From assembly GCA_949825025.1 (NCBI GenBank), contig OX463781.1, forward strand, positions 22,203,538 through 22,267,537: DNA of 64,000 nucleotides, written 5' to 3'. A program made the position numbers and the translations under genes. How positions within the stretch are numbered: position 1 is the stretch's first letter; every line of letters starts with the position of its first letter. Source of the stretch: Siphlonurus alternatus (Eukaryota; Arthropoda; Insecta; Ephemeroptera; Siphlonuridae). Under the pieces are notes generated by a model. It saw only the letters and a list, made by a program, of their open reading frames with translations. It was not told the origin of the DNA and did not search any database. Shown piece by piece: positions 37,301 through 53,256 of the stretch.

Positions 37301-38827
37301 TTTTAAAGTTGTTTATTGTTCCGTTTATACAGTATATAATAATAAAATTATTATCATTGAAGAAACCTAATAGTACTGGCATTCCAATTCATAAAAAAAG
37401 TACATAATAAAACACTATTATTCTATTGATATTATTTTATCTTTTAAAATTAAATATCAGATGTAATACTAGAGAAGCTAATTAGGAAACAAATAATACC
37501 TCAAGCATTAAAAATGAACAAATTTTTTTACAGTAGTCACAAGTATCAGAAACCTCTCGTTATAAATTTCATATTCTCATACTGACAATATTTCAAGCAA
37601 GTCAATTTAATTATCAACATCACTATATAGAGTACCGTATTATAAATCTATCTTGGTTAAAGTTCTAGCCACCTGTTTTTAGTAAGCCAGAGTGTCGGGG
37701 TAAGTTATTTGCAAGTAGTTCTAATTATATGCTAACTTTGAGAGCACGTTAAACAAGCAATGTTGTTTGTATGTATATCCTATCTAACGAGAACTCTTGC
37801 AGTAGAGAATAACAACATTTCATTACTCGCCCTTCTGAGTGCTTTTAGGAAGTGAGGAAGGAAAGATAATTAGCATTGATAATATATTCACTTTCCGACC
37901 TTCATTAGTGTCAATAACGCCGCTGCTACACTAAACTTTATTGTTATGATAAAGTGGTGGTCAAAATGATATAATACATTCAACATCTTACTCAATCTAA
38001 TTAAAGTTTCAAACTCTTAACCCCTTAAAAGTATGCTTCCCTTCGTACATCTATGCATAGCAGTTTGCATAACCTTGCTTTCAAGAGTTTTCGATTTTTT
38101 TTTTTTTGCACAAAATTTCTGATAATAATTAATTATTAGTATTTTTAATCCATAGCTTGTTCTGAAAGAACGTCTAAAATTATTATTGAGACAGTCCAAA
38201 ACTATCCCTTGTATTATTTTATATTATTTTGTGTGTTGCATGTAGAAATATAGAGATATTTATTGTATAGCTAACATATAATTAGAACTCTAATAGCTAT
38301 CATAATATAAAGTGTGCAATTAATATACTCAAAATGAAATACATTCATACCTTTGGATGAAGGATTAAAACAAAATATTATAGCTATTTAATTATAACTG
38401 TAATGATATACGTAGTGATATTATTCTTTAAAAAGAAGAAAACAATTTTATATACTGTATAAATATGCTAATGATCATAATGTATTTATGAATAAAAAAA
38501 ATACTAACACAAATATAATTAAAATATACCACATGAAAGCAAATTTTATCACAAAAAGCAACAAATGTACAACAATGAGAGAGATGTCCTATGCATGCAG
38601 TAGTAATAGGAGAATGGTGGAGGTTTAATAGGATTGTCGCACACCGGACTATCGCCTGCCTGGCTTACTGCTAGCTAGCTCTCACCTGCTGGTTGTTTTA
38701 ATGTAACACGAAGGAAGAGGGCAACGGGCCGCAACCTCTGCAGAGTGTGGGGGGGGGGGTAGCAGCCAGCGAGCTTTGATAAATCTAATATGCAGACACA
38801 TACAAAGCCTGGGCCTGGCACACCATT

Positions 38828-38829
<2 letters not shown>
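37301..38829. other. AT-rich gene-free DNA
   Basis: No supported exon. A run of 12 G lies at about 38748-38759, and a G+C-richer island begins at about 38580 next to the CT tracts. Confidence 0.5.
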
Positions 38830-38897
<68 letters not shown>

Positions 38898-38964
38898 CTC
38901 TTTATCTCTCTCTGCTGCTGCTCTATATATCTCTTTACTGTTCTCCAGTTCTCTCTGCCGCTCA

Positions 38965-39039
<75 letters not shown>

Positions 39040-39055
39040 CTCCTCTCTCTCTCTC
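38830..39055. repeat. Two adjacent (CT)n microsatellites
   Basis: CT tracts at 38830-38894 and 38968-39055 flank about 70 bases of CT-rich unique sequence, all in a G+C-richer island. The long Leu-Ser and Arg-Glu frames here are produced by the repeats and are not genes. Confidence 0.96.
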
Positions 39056-40323
39056 ATCCTCAAAGCACAAAGAGTGACTATGGGACCGGGACAAGAGCAC
39101 GCTTGTCGTCCCAACAAGCTCACTCACACACACTGTACGCTCACTGCAAATTAAAAAGTTCAATTGATGTAAATATGCACGTACCTCCCATCTCTCATAC
39201 ATGCATACATAGAGTGAAGGTATGTATGTCATGTACCCCGCGGTTATGAAAGTATAAAAAATAAAAACTATACCTTTTCATCTTGACAATGGATAAAAAG
39301 TATAGCATTTTTATTTTTCAGCATGATTTTAAAATTAATACTCGAAAAAATTGAAAAACCTAGTATTTGAAATTACTTTTTATTTTGTGTTTTATAATTC
39401 ATGGAACTATGTATAGTGTATAGCTTTTATTTTTACTAGCTGTTTATATTGACTGTTTTTATTGAATATATATTAGAAATAAATTATATAGATAGTGTTT
39501 TTGTCAATGGTGCTCTGTAATTGAAATGCTTTTTTTCCCTCTTATAATTCACAATGGAACTGGAAACGCTGTTACGAATAATTGATTAGTTATTTAAAAT
39601 ATTGTATAAAACATCAAAAAGCATCTAAAATAACATACATCATTTTGTAATTAAACGACATCATTAGTGTTATTTTTAATTCCTTTCAAATTTTTTAACA
39701 ATCAATTAAATTTGTTGTTTGTATTCTTTTGTAATCATAATTATGAATTTTATATTAATAACTAAGCATTGTCATTCATTCTGTATGTACAAAAAGACTT
39801 TAATTAAAATACATTATTAAAATAGCATGATTCTACAGCCCTAAATTTACAAAAATGTCAAATGAAAAAAACAGTCAATTTTACTTGTTTGTGATAAAAA
39901 ACTTTTTTTTTTTTTTCTTATCTCTTAAAAAAATTAAAATAAGTGCAAGTATTGGTATTTGCATCTCGTGTTATCATATAATACTAAAATAACAGTCACA
40001 CTCAGGTATATATTATGTTCATTTTTTATATACAGTTCATAAAATATTTATCTTAAGATATAAGATATAAGCTAACCTAGATTTGTATAATGTGACATGA
40101 TGAGAATATTTTTTTTTTAAACCTGAAGCCTGCAAAATGATAAAATCTTAATGTATAAAAATTTATATCCTTTACTTGTGATTCCTATGAGAATTGCTGG
40201 ACTTGCTTGCGGTAAAAGGGTTACTTATACACAATAGAGAAAGAGACCAAAGGTGGTAGAGCGAACTGACATAGAAGTATAAATGGAGCACGCTTGCAAA
40301 ATGGGGTGGGTTCCGGTCGTCAC
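39056..40323. other. AT-rich gene-free DNA
   Basis: No supported feature apart from T runs near 39900 and 40110. Confidence 0.5.
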
Positions 40324-40503
40324 CTAAGCTTCTCTCACTACTCCGTTTGCCGCAGAATATAACGTAGGCATGACGAGTTCATTGTTAGACAGTAGACTGT
40401 AGAATGCTGCAAAAGGTTTTTGCCTTTCCTCTTTACTCCGGAAGCGAGTTGAATGCAGGATTAAGCCTTTACTGGGTTTCTTGCCTTTTGCATCACGCAC
40501 TGT
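40324..40503 (-). CDS. Candidate coding exon, unknown product
   Basis: On the minus strand an ATATACATACAG acceptor-like sequence is followed by 59 stop-free codons ending in TAG; the stop overlaps an AG|GTGACG donor-like site. The peptide includes KGLILHSTRFRSKEERQKPF. The block is G+C-richer than its surroundings. No family is recognised and no partner exon was found. Confidence 0.2.
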   Translation of the reverse strand, partial: TVRDAKGKKPSKGLILHSTRFRSKEERQKPFAAFYSLLSNNELVMPTLYSAANGVVREA

Positions 40504-43500
40504 ATGTATATTATAAGAAAAAGGAGGCATATAATAAGAAAGGACATTCACTCTACCACCCACAACTTAAATAGAGTGATGCAATGTGACGTAAGCTATA
40601 ACATCATTGCTACCGTTTTGTCCCTGTTACATCGAGACACACGACGTCAAAAGTTAAAAGGGTTCCCCCCTCTCTTTCTCTCTCTATATACAGTACATAT
40701 AGCAAAAGTTCTGTCTGTCTCTGTAATGGTCGGTTTAGTTTGTACTAAAGCGACCCTAGAGTTTCTTTATGTTGACGCTAAATTTATTTTTATTTTTTAT
40801 ATAATACATATAGAACAGTCTTTTTTTTTTATTTTTTTAGAGGAAATTACTTTTAATTACAAGGAGAGGGTTTCTTGTTTTTAATGAAACGTATTTTTAT
40901 GTTTCAGACATTTTTAAACGTAAGTATCAATAAAAATGTATAATCTACTTTAATCTAATACAGTAATTGTCTAATTGTATTGGGAATTTTACAAATACCT
41001 GTTTTCTTTCTTTTATTATCAATAAAATTTAAGTGCTTCAAATATAAATTTTTATTTCTTAATTTAATTTGAACCATTTAATTGTTAAATATTGCAATAC
41101 TAAACAGTACACATAATAAACAAACATGTAGACAATTTCATGAATATTGAACATTTCTACTTTCAGGTTTAATTCAGGTGGAAAGGAAAAAAAACTTCAC
41201 TGTAAGCCTGTAATGACGTATTTTGTTATTTTAATGTCCATGTCATCGGCTAATATGCTGATTTGCTCATTGCTTTGCCTAATAGTATTATTTAAGGAAA
41301 TATATGTACTTTATTTCTAAATATTGATCACGTTACCTCTAAAACTGCAATTTATTATACTTTAAAATATAATCTAAAATAATACTGTCATATTTCCTAT
41401 TACATGAACATTTCATACACTACATTTACAATGAAATATTAATTTATCATCCCGCAGTAAAGCAAACACAAGATAAACAAAGAAGATTTTTTTTTTTTTT
41501 TTTTTACTGCATGTTGCGTGCTTGACGTGTAGCCTGAATAATTCAATAACTTTTACCGCTTTTAAGAGAAAAAACTAATAACTAAAAAAAACAACTTATT
41601 TTTCATTTGTCTTAAAAAAAAACAACAACAACAACAAACAAGCATGGAAACAATACATTAAAAATTAACTTGTGAAAAAAGTAATTAACAATTTTATAAT
41701 TCAAATGATTATTTTGTTTTCACATTTAAGTTAACCAATAAAAATATATTATTATGAAATTAATTTTACAAGCAATACCGTATCTGAAAATATTAACTGC
41801 AAAATAATGATATTTTTAAATCTTTTGTTTCTATATATTAACTAATATTCATATTATTAATGTTAACATGATAAAAACATTACAAACATTATTCTTAAAA
41901 AGACATATAAATGTGTGCCGATATCGGTTGAAATACGTCGTAATAATAAAGCATACAACTTTTTATAAAAAAAAGTTTGCACCAGGGACATTTTTTGCGC
42001 ATCAATATAAAAAAAAATCTGCATTATGATTGAAAATTCAAAGGCACAATTCCCGAAAGATATAACGAGATAGATAACTACAGATATATAACCACGGTTA
42101 TTGTATATATAATATTAATTCAATAAAATCTATATACAATATTAAATCACGGTTAGTAAAAATGCTGATGGCTATTTTCTTGTTTTTCTCCAAATCGCGC
42201 TCAATAATGGGGTTATAGTTCCATAACACCATCGATAAGGTGTATTGTATTGATTGTACACAAAAAAGATATATCTTATGGGAATACAATATGTTCTCCA
42301 TACTAATCATATATAATAATATTTTCATGTCAAACCAATTACAGTTTTGTACACTAACACATTAGATATGGACTGAATGTGGGGTGTTGTTCTGTAAATT
42401 TTAGTTATAAAAGGTAATTTGAAAATAAAAATGGAATACATTATAGTCTGTAAATAAAGTAATTTATTTTGAATATTGTGAGAGAGGTTTTAATCATAAA
42501 TATTTTAGTGTAACAAGACTGTTTCTTAACGCATAATTATTAAATATTTCATACATTTTATGTACTTCAAACAGGAAACATGTACTTTAAAACAGGAAAA
42601 TCAATATTTGTGTGAAGCAGATTTTACCATTATACACAAAATTTAAATATTAAGCATTTAAAAGCAAAAATATATAGCTCAATTTTATTACTAAATAATG
42701 ATAATTAAATGCATCAATAAAAATCAAACAAAATATTATATTATACTATATTGATTAAATAGTGAATTACAATATGAAATTATGCACAAGATATTGCAAT
42801 GTGTCCAACAACTGGAACTTCTGTTTTGGATCCAATAAACAAATCAAATCAAAACAAAGTTTTTCTATGATTAAACATTATCACAAATTATGTAAACTAA
42901 AATTTACAGTATATTAAAGTATAATATTATATAATTTTCGTGAGAATTCGGCTCGGGTTCGGGTTGATGAGAAGAGACGTTATATTTCACTAATGACTGG
43001 AAACGTTTGAAACACGATAAAATCCTACTTTGGCTGACTGCCACATTTTTTTTTTTTTTAAATACTAAATTTTAAGTAACAAAATATTATAATATTCTCC
43101 TTTTTGTTTACTTTGTTTTATCTACAGTCATTAGCATGAAAATGTAACTCATATAATCTAATAATCGTTGGTGACTATATGAATTTATAATGAATCAAAA
43201 GTTAAATAACAACTACAACTCACAAAGGCAAGAAAATAGGAAAGTTAATATTTATTCAAGCTTTTACAACTAATTACATACCTATTTTAAAGGTAATAAT
43301 AATTTTGTTTTTAACATATTCAGTATAACATGTATTCTAATGATAAATTTTTTTATAGTATACATTAAATTTTAAGATATTAAAAACTTCGTATGCCATA
43401 TAATTTTTTTTTTTTTATTAATTTATAGTACATTTAAATGTATGAAATTATACATTTATAATTTCATATTCTGCTGTTAAAAATCGCAAAAACTAATTTT

Positions 43501-43847
43501 AAATAAGTTGAAAATACCTTTAAATTTTAGTACAAAAGTATAGTAAATTAAATTTTAAACTCCCAAACAGATTTAAATGTCCCTAAGTCATTTCACCCTG
43601 AAGTTAGGCAAATTGTGTAGCACCAAAACGGTCCAAAACTGATTCTATGGCATTTTCTGCTGGTACAATTTTGGTATTTAACAAGGTGGCTTAACCTCAT
43701 AAGAAAATACACAAAGCAAAGCAAATGGTTTTAATCAGTTAATTAAAGTGAACGTCAATACGCTATTTAATTGTTAGTAAAAAAAGTATTCATTACCAAT
43801 ATTTAAAAATCAGTTACATACTGCTAATTTCAGTTCAACAATTTCAC

Positions 43848-43850
<3 letters not shown>
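40504..43850. other. AT-rich gene-free DNA
   Basis: Homopolymer runs (for example T-rich 41490-41506) and AT-rich sequence. No exon or RNA gene could be supported. Confidence 0.5.
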
Positions 43851-43901
<51 letters not shown>

Positions 43902-43951
43902 CATATATCTTAGAAAAAACGTGAATACAACCATAATATGTAACGTAACAC

Positions 43952-43990
<39 letters not shown>
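43851..43990. repeat. Two neighbouring (TA)n microsatellites
   Basis: TA tracts at about 43853-43895 and 43957-43990, separated by about 60 bases. A further short tract lies at about 44818-44843. Confidence 0.9.
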
Positions 43991-43991
<1 letters not shown>

Positions 43992-44388
43992 TTAAATATT
44001 ACATTACCATATTAAAAAGAAAAAATGTAAAGCTGTATTTAGTTTTTGTATACAATAAAGTTTACTATGTGTTTATATTTTAAATATTTGCATTACATTT
44101 ATTTACAAGATAAAATAAAGTATACCTAAGGCAACATATAAGCGAAGAGAGAAGAAGAACACACAAGGGTGGTGGAAGCTTTCATGCAAGGCATGGAAGG
44201 TTTTTGTTGTGTTTATGATATACAACCTTATATCGCAATATTGTGTTCGTCATAAAAGCAAAGAGCATCGTTTCTGCGTGCATGATGATGATCATATTTA
44301 TATATATATTTTTTTATATTATATACATTTTGTGAAAGCAGGTGAACATATGGTGCGAAGGAATATATGGGATCTTTCTTGTTTACGA

Positions 44389-47136
<2,748 letters not shown>

Positions 47137-47522
47137 TTTTTTTTTTTTACAAGGATACACCCCTTAGAGCTTACAGCTCGCGGCGGGGTACTGGGTAGGG
47201 ATATTAGGTAGGGAACGGATAGTGGCCACGGCCTGCATGCTTACGCGTCCCAGCATTCACTGAGGTGAGACTGAGGGAACCGTGGAAAACCTCAGTCAGG
47301 ACGGACACCTTTACTTTTTCTCAATGGACCAAAGCGATGTCCAAAGCCTGGGGAACCACACACAAGTGCATCACTGCACTGGGTGGAAAGCGATACGAAT
47401 TTACCCCAGGGAGGGAGCAGCGTATTTTTTACTTGAAACGGTCACCCATCCAAGTACTAACCACGCTCGACGTAGCTTGACTTCGGTGATCTAACGAGAA
47501 CCGGTCAATGCACTGCGCCAAT
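47137..47522 (-). mobile_element. 5S-rRNA-derived SINE (SINE3-like)
   Basis: On the minus strand the head (about 47522-47430) reads through CCGGTTCTCGTTAGATCACC, GAAGTCAAGC and GGTTAGTACTTGGATGGGTG. These are the body of 5S rRNA including its internal A-box/IE and C-box pol III promoter elements. The first about 22 bases of 5S rRNA are replaced. A unique body of about 280 bases follows (with a GTGGCCACTATCCGTTCCC block) and then an A-rich tail at 47148-47137 running into (TA)n. This layout is that of a SINE with a 5S-type promoter, not a functional 5S gene. A target duplication is obscured by AT-rich flanks. Confidence 0.8.
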
Positions 47523-47586
47523 AATATTATTATTAAAAAAAAATAATAATAAATATAAATATTTATTTATTTATATTTATATATAT

Positions 47587-48641
47587 TGGGACAGGTGAAT
47601 CGAATCGAAAAGAAACGAATCGAAAAGTAAACGAATCGAAAAATAAACGAATCGAAAAGTAAACGAATCGAAAAGTAAACGAATCGAAAGGGAAACGAAT
47701 CGAAAAGTAAACGAATCGAAAAGTAAACGAATCGAAAAATTTACATAACCACGCCCTCGCCACGCTTCCTGGTGGGTTGAAATTTTAAAAACTGGCAACA
47801 CTGTATAATTTTCGATTCGTTTCCTTTTCGATTCATTTACTTTTCGATTGGTATATTTTCGATTCGTTTCCTTTTCTATTCATATACTTTTCGATTCGTT
47901 TACCTTTCGATTCGTTTCCTTTTCGATTGGTTTACTTTTCGATTCGTTTCTTTTTCGATTCGTTTACTTTTCGATTCGTTTCTTTTCGATTCGTTTCCTT
48001 TTTGATTGGTTTACTTTTCGATTCGTATTTTTTCGATTCGTTTACCCGCTCCCGTCGTAAATAATTACAAACATATATTTGGAGATTTTCATATTAATAA
48101 CAGAAAGAATAACGATTGAATAGTAGCAATCATATAATTATATATAGAGGAAACGAATCGAAAAGGAAACGAATCGAAATTTATAATTATAATATTATAA
48201 TTCTTTTTAAAATGAGTTTTTAAATGTTAGTTGTGTTGCAGATTAATAAATAGGAAACGAAAGGAAATGAATCGAAAATTTTTCGAAACCATGGTTCATA
48301 AATAATTACAAACATATATTTGGAGATTTTCATATTAGTAGCAGAAAGAATAACGATTGAATAGTAGCAATCATATAATTATATATAGAGGAAACGAATC
48401 GAAAAGGAAACGAATCGAAAAGGAAACGAATCGAAGAGGAAACGAATCGAAATTTGGTGAGCGGTGTTGCCACTAGCACTTTCATAGGCCCCGCCTTTTC
48501 TTGGAGGAGGAGCTAGAACCCCCTCCATTAAATTATAAATTTCGATTCGTTTCCCTTTCGATTCGTTTATTTTTCGATTCGTTTCCTTTTCGATTCGTTT
48601 ACTTTTCGATTCGTATTTTTTCGATTCGTTTACCCGCTCCC

Positions 48642-48642
<1 letters not shown>
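47587..48642. mobile_element. Composite element of inverted 16-bp repeats
   Basis: The core unit is ACGAATCGAAAAGTAA (16 bp). It is tandem in one orientation at about 47597-47742, in the opposite orientation at about 47813-48042, forward again at about 48148-48180 and 48390-48452, and reversed at about 48538-48632. The element begins TGGGACAGGTGAATCG and ends with the complement of TGGGAGCGGGTAAACG, so it has terminal inverted repeats. A 120-base spacer unit is directly duplicated (about 48060-48179 and 48300-48420). Two other spacers share a GGCAACAC motif. There is no coding capacity; the Phe-Arg-Phe frames are products of the repeat. Confidence 0.8.
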
Positions 48643-48679
<37 letters not shown>

Positions 48680-48732
48680 GTATTTTTTTTTTATTGGAGG
48701 AATTTAATAGCTAGAGCTAGGCCTTGTAGGAG

Positions 48733-49277
48733 CCAAGTTGGGTAAAGGTTGAAGGTGGAATTACTTGGCAGGCAGAGGAACTTGAATTTATAGTAGCGTG
48801 ATGTCGTTGGGCGCGAGAGGGGAACATCTGCCAGGGGTAGGAGTTAAAGGGTGTAAGGGGAGGGAGTCATGCGAAGCGAGTGGTTACTGGAAGTGCGCGC
48901 GCACACGTGGGAGGGGATGCCTCTTCGTGGTGGGAATCACTACAGTCAAATTAATTTGGCAATCCTTCCGGAAGTAGCCAGAAATAGGAAATTTGCTGTT
49001 CTTTTGTCTTTGTCAGTGCTTTCAGTTTTGAAACTTTAACGGTTTGGTTTGAATTAAAAGTATTTATCTGTGTGGGAAATTGTGCACTGAACTAACAATA
49101 GGAAGATCAGAAACCTTTTACTTCCGGAGGGATTCAAAAGTAAATTTGACTATAGCAATTGCAGCGCCCAGTGACACTGGAGGAGCTAAACGATCCTGCG
49201 CCCGGCTCGAAGTTTTCCGAAGTATGCAGTCTACAAAAACTTGAAGTAATTCCACCTTCTACCTTTACCCACCTTGG
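48733..49277. mobile_element. About 0.54-kb nested inverted-repeat element
   Basis: Outer arms CAAGTTGGGTAAAGGTTGAA..GGAATTACTT (48733-48766) and their complement (49244-49277) match over about 34 bases with few mismatches. A second, inner pair (about 48944-48974 and 49121-49151, with CTTCCGGA) also inverts. The interior is G+C-rich. It starts only about 90 bases after the 16-bp-repeat element. Confidence 0.65.
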
Positions 49278-49289
49278 TAGGAGCCATCA

Positions 49290-49560
49290 ATTTCCGTGTG
49301 CAGACTACCAATGCTGAGCTGCATGAGCACGGCCCATGGGTCTGCACGGCCCACGGGCCCGCCCGTGCAGATCCGTGCGCGAGCCCGCAGAACCTAAGCC
49401 GTCTCGGCGCCCTCCCTGCTGCTGGTAAAGCTCAAGCTGACCATCCTCACTTGCCTCGCTGCTTGCTGGCGAGCAAGCTAGGTGCAGTCCCGAACAATGG
49501 GACAATGCACAGTACATCCGAGGAGAAAAAAATTCAGCAAGAGGGCTTGTGACAAAGTGG
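49290..49560. other. G+C-rich block of unknown nature
   Basis: One of the few strongly G+C-rich, CpG-containing blocks in the window. It contains an inverted repeat TCTGCACGG...CCGTGCAGA around GGGCCCGCC. Open frames exist on both strands (about 92 and 110 codons) but resemble no family I know. It could be part of a transposable element, a CpG island or an exon. Confidence 0.35.
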
Positions 49561-52500
49561 GGAAATATAGTGTGTAATTTTCTTACTTGTAAAGTCCTTA
49601 AAACATTGCTGTACAGTATCCATATTAACTTGTTCATCAGAGAATATATATATAATTAATATTATACAATTAAAAATTAAATATCCTTTAAAGTTTTGTA
49701 AAAATGTTGGAACAAAATTCTTCCAATCAGTATTTTTCGAAACGCAAACGTTGCGCCTCTGGTGGCCGGCTACGTAGCGACAGTCCTTAAAAGAAAATTG
49801 ATCATTGAAGGAGTTCAATTCCACCAAATATTAAAACACTTTGTTATAATTTTGTACGAAAAATGAAGAATTCTGTTTCTTAAAATTTAAATTACACAGG
49901 GAATATGAAACAGAGAATTTCAAAACAAAAGTTTTATTCTCTTTTATAATTACAAATTATTAAAATTTAGTTTATAAATGATAAATAACTTGCGTAAAAT
50001 TTTGGTGCAAAATTCTATATTTGTGGTTAAAGTAACAATAATTTATAACTTTAATACAATGTTGTATGTATTAAACACAAAATGTTGCTTTGTTTTAGTA
50101 TATTATAAATTGTGTGAGAATAACTTTAACAAAAAGCTTGTCAAGTATATTTTCTGCTGTGTAATTTATATCGTATAAATATGGAACGTTATACTCCATT
50201 TTTTAATAGAATTTAAATAGTAAAATATTAATCAAAGAAAATAATAATTAATGCTAACATTTGACAAGTTTCTCATTGTCAGTGTAATATAAAATGATAA
50301 TTGTAACAATTAACTGATTAAAATTACAGAGAACATTTTTTTTTTTTTAAATTAATTTAATTAACAGCTGGTTTTCACACGCCGTAACATCGAAACGTAC
50401 ATCGTTTAAGCTAGCAGGACGTAGAGTACCGCATGTACTGAGTACATGAAAGGTCAAATATCCCTGCCACGATCGACGAGAACAAATGGGTTGGATGTCA
50501 GTGTCAGCTGTTTCATCTCCCCCCCCCCCCACCTCACACCCACTGCTAGTGTGACACGCCACTTACACTCATTTGTAAAACGTAATTGCTTTTTTAAAAA
50601 AAATCACGTTTTCTGCCTCACTAAATTCAATTTAAATCATCTACATTCTTTCTAAAAATTACTTTAATGCGTGCACTGTAGTGAAAAATTTTTTTGTATA
50701 ATAAGCTTGGAAAAAAATGTTACTATAGGAGTCAAAAAGTTGTGCAGTCGAATAGCATACAAAGCTCGTAAAGAGAACTGCAAAAAATTTGTCATCGGAT
50801 AGTACGTTTTATTTTTTTTACAAAATGAAAATTTTCAAGAATTTTCATAATTTGTGTATTACATATTTCAAAATTTATCATTACGATTCAAATTATTATT
50901 TTTTATATGCTTCCTACCTTATTTAAAAACCGCAAATCAGTTTGTTTCAATTAGAAATAATTTTCAAATATTTTGTAAAAATAAATTAATTTATGTTTAT
51001 GAAAGTATGCAATAAGTTTTGGAAAACAAGATTTATATTTAGTGAGCTACTAATTAAAGAAAATGTTAACTCTTTATGGAATACAGTCAATCACTTTAAA
51101 AATTATTAATTTCACTGTAATCTGAAATTATCTTCCATTTTAAATTTATTGGTTGTTCGAATTCTTTTTATTTCATATTATCGACAGTCAAATGTAAAAA
51201 TAAATAAATAAATAAAAAATTGCATTTCGAATTAAATTTTATTATTATAAGACATTTTATGTATAGTATAATTAATGTATTATAATTAAACTTTACTTTA
51301 TAACATATATTTATTATTGTGAATTACATAGCTGAAATGTCTATTATAGATAAAGCATAATTATTTGACATGTTATTTACAGTTGTTTGCTCACAGCAGA
51401 CACACAGACCATCATAATATACTGTACTGATTCAATTACGTTGAAAGAGATACTACTAGTTGAGTTTCCACCCGAGTCTTTGAGCCAGCATTGTGAGAGA
51501 TAATCAAATTAGGAGAGATACCTGACTGCAGTATGTAGTCCTCCGTCCGCATCTAATTCGATGAGTCTTTGAAGAAACGCCTAGATAATGCTTTGGATCA
51601 TGACATGTGCTTTGAATGGTTCTGATAAACTGGATTTGATATAAAGTCTCTTTGTTGAGGTTCGAAATTTCCGTATCATGGATTTTGCATGCAGTCTCGT
51701 GTGCTACTGATACGTTTAGACTGTATTGTAGGTCTATGCATTAATGCTTAATTCGATTACCCCTAGCCATGGTTGTAGTGGTCTAAGCAAAAAAAAAAAA
51801 AAAAAAAAAATCATATTGTAGGACAGTTTAACAATCTACCACACACAAAAGCATGAAGCATCTATTTATAAAATACATTATTCATCCAGTGTAGGTTTGA
51901 TTTTTTGTGATACATGAATTTTTGAACTTCTTGCTTGTTTTGCAGAGTAAGTAGAAAATGTATCTATTGTATGATAGCTTTATATGATACATAAGAAAAA
52001 AATGTAATATTTACATATCGGCTTGTAAACGTCTCTTGCTGTGTAAGTATTTACCTTGATGATTAAGGATGTAAAAAAATCATAATTTCATAATTTATAT
52101 GTTGTTTAATATTATATTATTATGTATTACCTAAGAACAATTTATATAATTATTATTTCATCATAAATTTGCAACAAATTAACAATATATTTCTTAAATA
52201 CTACAGAAACGTATATTTTATAATAATATATATTCTTGACTTATTTTACACATAATTTCTAATACGTCATTAAAACTTAGAATAAACTTTAAAATATCTA
52301 AAGATTCTACAGATAACTCATTTATAACTCATGATTTCTCTCCTTGAAGAAGATGAAGAAAAAAAAATGCTTGAAATATGAGAAGAAACATTACTTTGTG
52401 TATAGGTTGTTTGTGGTTGAACCATTCTCAAGGGAAAACTCATGACTTCTTCTTCTGCTTGGTATACTGTAAAGCCCAAAAGTCCAATCCATTTACAGGA

Positions 52501-53256
52501 AAAGGCATCAAGAGCAGCAAACTAACATAAGAATCTTTACCACACATTCAGTACATAGTGGTGGTAGTAAAGCGGTGGTGACGGAAAGAAGCACAGCTAA
52601 GAAAACTGTCAAGTAAAAGGTCAGAAAGTATGAAAAAGAAGAAGCAGTGGCGATCAGCAAAAGCCTTTGCTCTCTACACACGTCCCGAGAGAAAACAGAT
52701 CTCAACGAGTCCTTTGCTGAGATAAGTTAAAAGCCGATCCAACAGCGAGGGGTTAGGAAAAAAATGTCATATAGTCTCTAGAACTCGACCATCAGCGTAA
52801 AAATATAACGCATAGATGACACGAATCCACAACCTTCATGACATAGAAACTTTATTTCTCTTACAATATCAAACTTTATACTTTGATGTTAATAATATAT
52901 TCTATTATAAATTCATATGAAGCTAATGAAAATGCTATAAAGAAAAGTAATCTGAAAAATGCTTTAGTACTAAATTAATTTTGGCTTCATGGATTTTTTT
53001 TAAATATAATAAACGTAGTGAAAGATTCGCTAACGTTGAAATTTATTTCATCTTCTTTACAATATTAAAAAAGATTTCAAAATAACAGTGTACACTTTCA
53101 TAAGCAAAAAAATGTTAAACATCACAAGTATAACATATAACGCAGGCCATTTATGTTAATTACCATGTTACAATTACATATTACAATATGTGTAACGCAC
53201 AGTCAGTTTCATTATAAAATTGAATAACCATAACAATTTTCAATATAATTTTAACG
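49561..53256. other. AT-rich gene-free DNA
   Basis: No supported exon or RNA gene. A C-rich run lies at about 50519-50531 and an A run at 51790-51810. Confidence 0.5.

Noticed and set aside
38675..39249. Long open frames on both strands (up to 185 codons) of Leu-Ser or Arg-Glu repeats, also at 35169, 36539, 44209 and 55860
   Set aside because: They are translations of CT/GA microsatellites with no unique protein segment, family similarity or splice context.
47430..47522. A functional 5S rRNA gene
   Set aside because: The first about 22 bases of 5S rRNA are replaced and the sequence runs into a unique body and an A tail, as in a SINE.
47563..48707. Phe-Arg-Phe-Val-Tyr-Phe-Ser-Ile repeat frames on both strands, resembling an FMRFamide-type repeat at first glance
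   Set aside because: They come from the 16-bp DNA repeat. There is no signal peptide and no dibasic cleavage pattern, and the same frames appear in both orientations.
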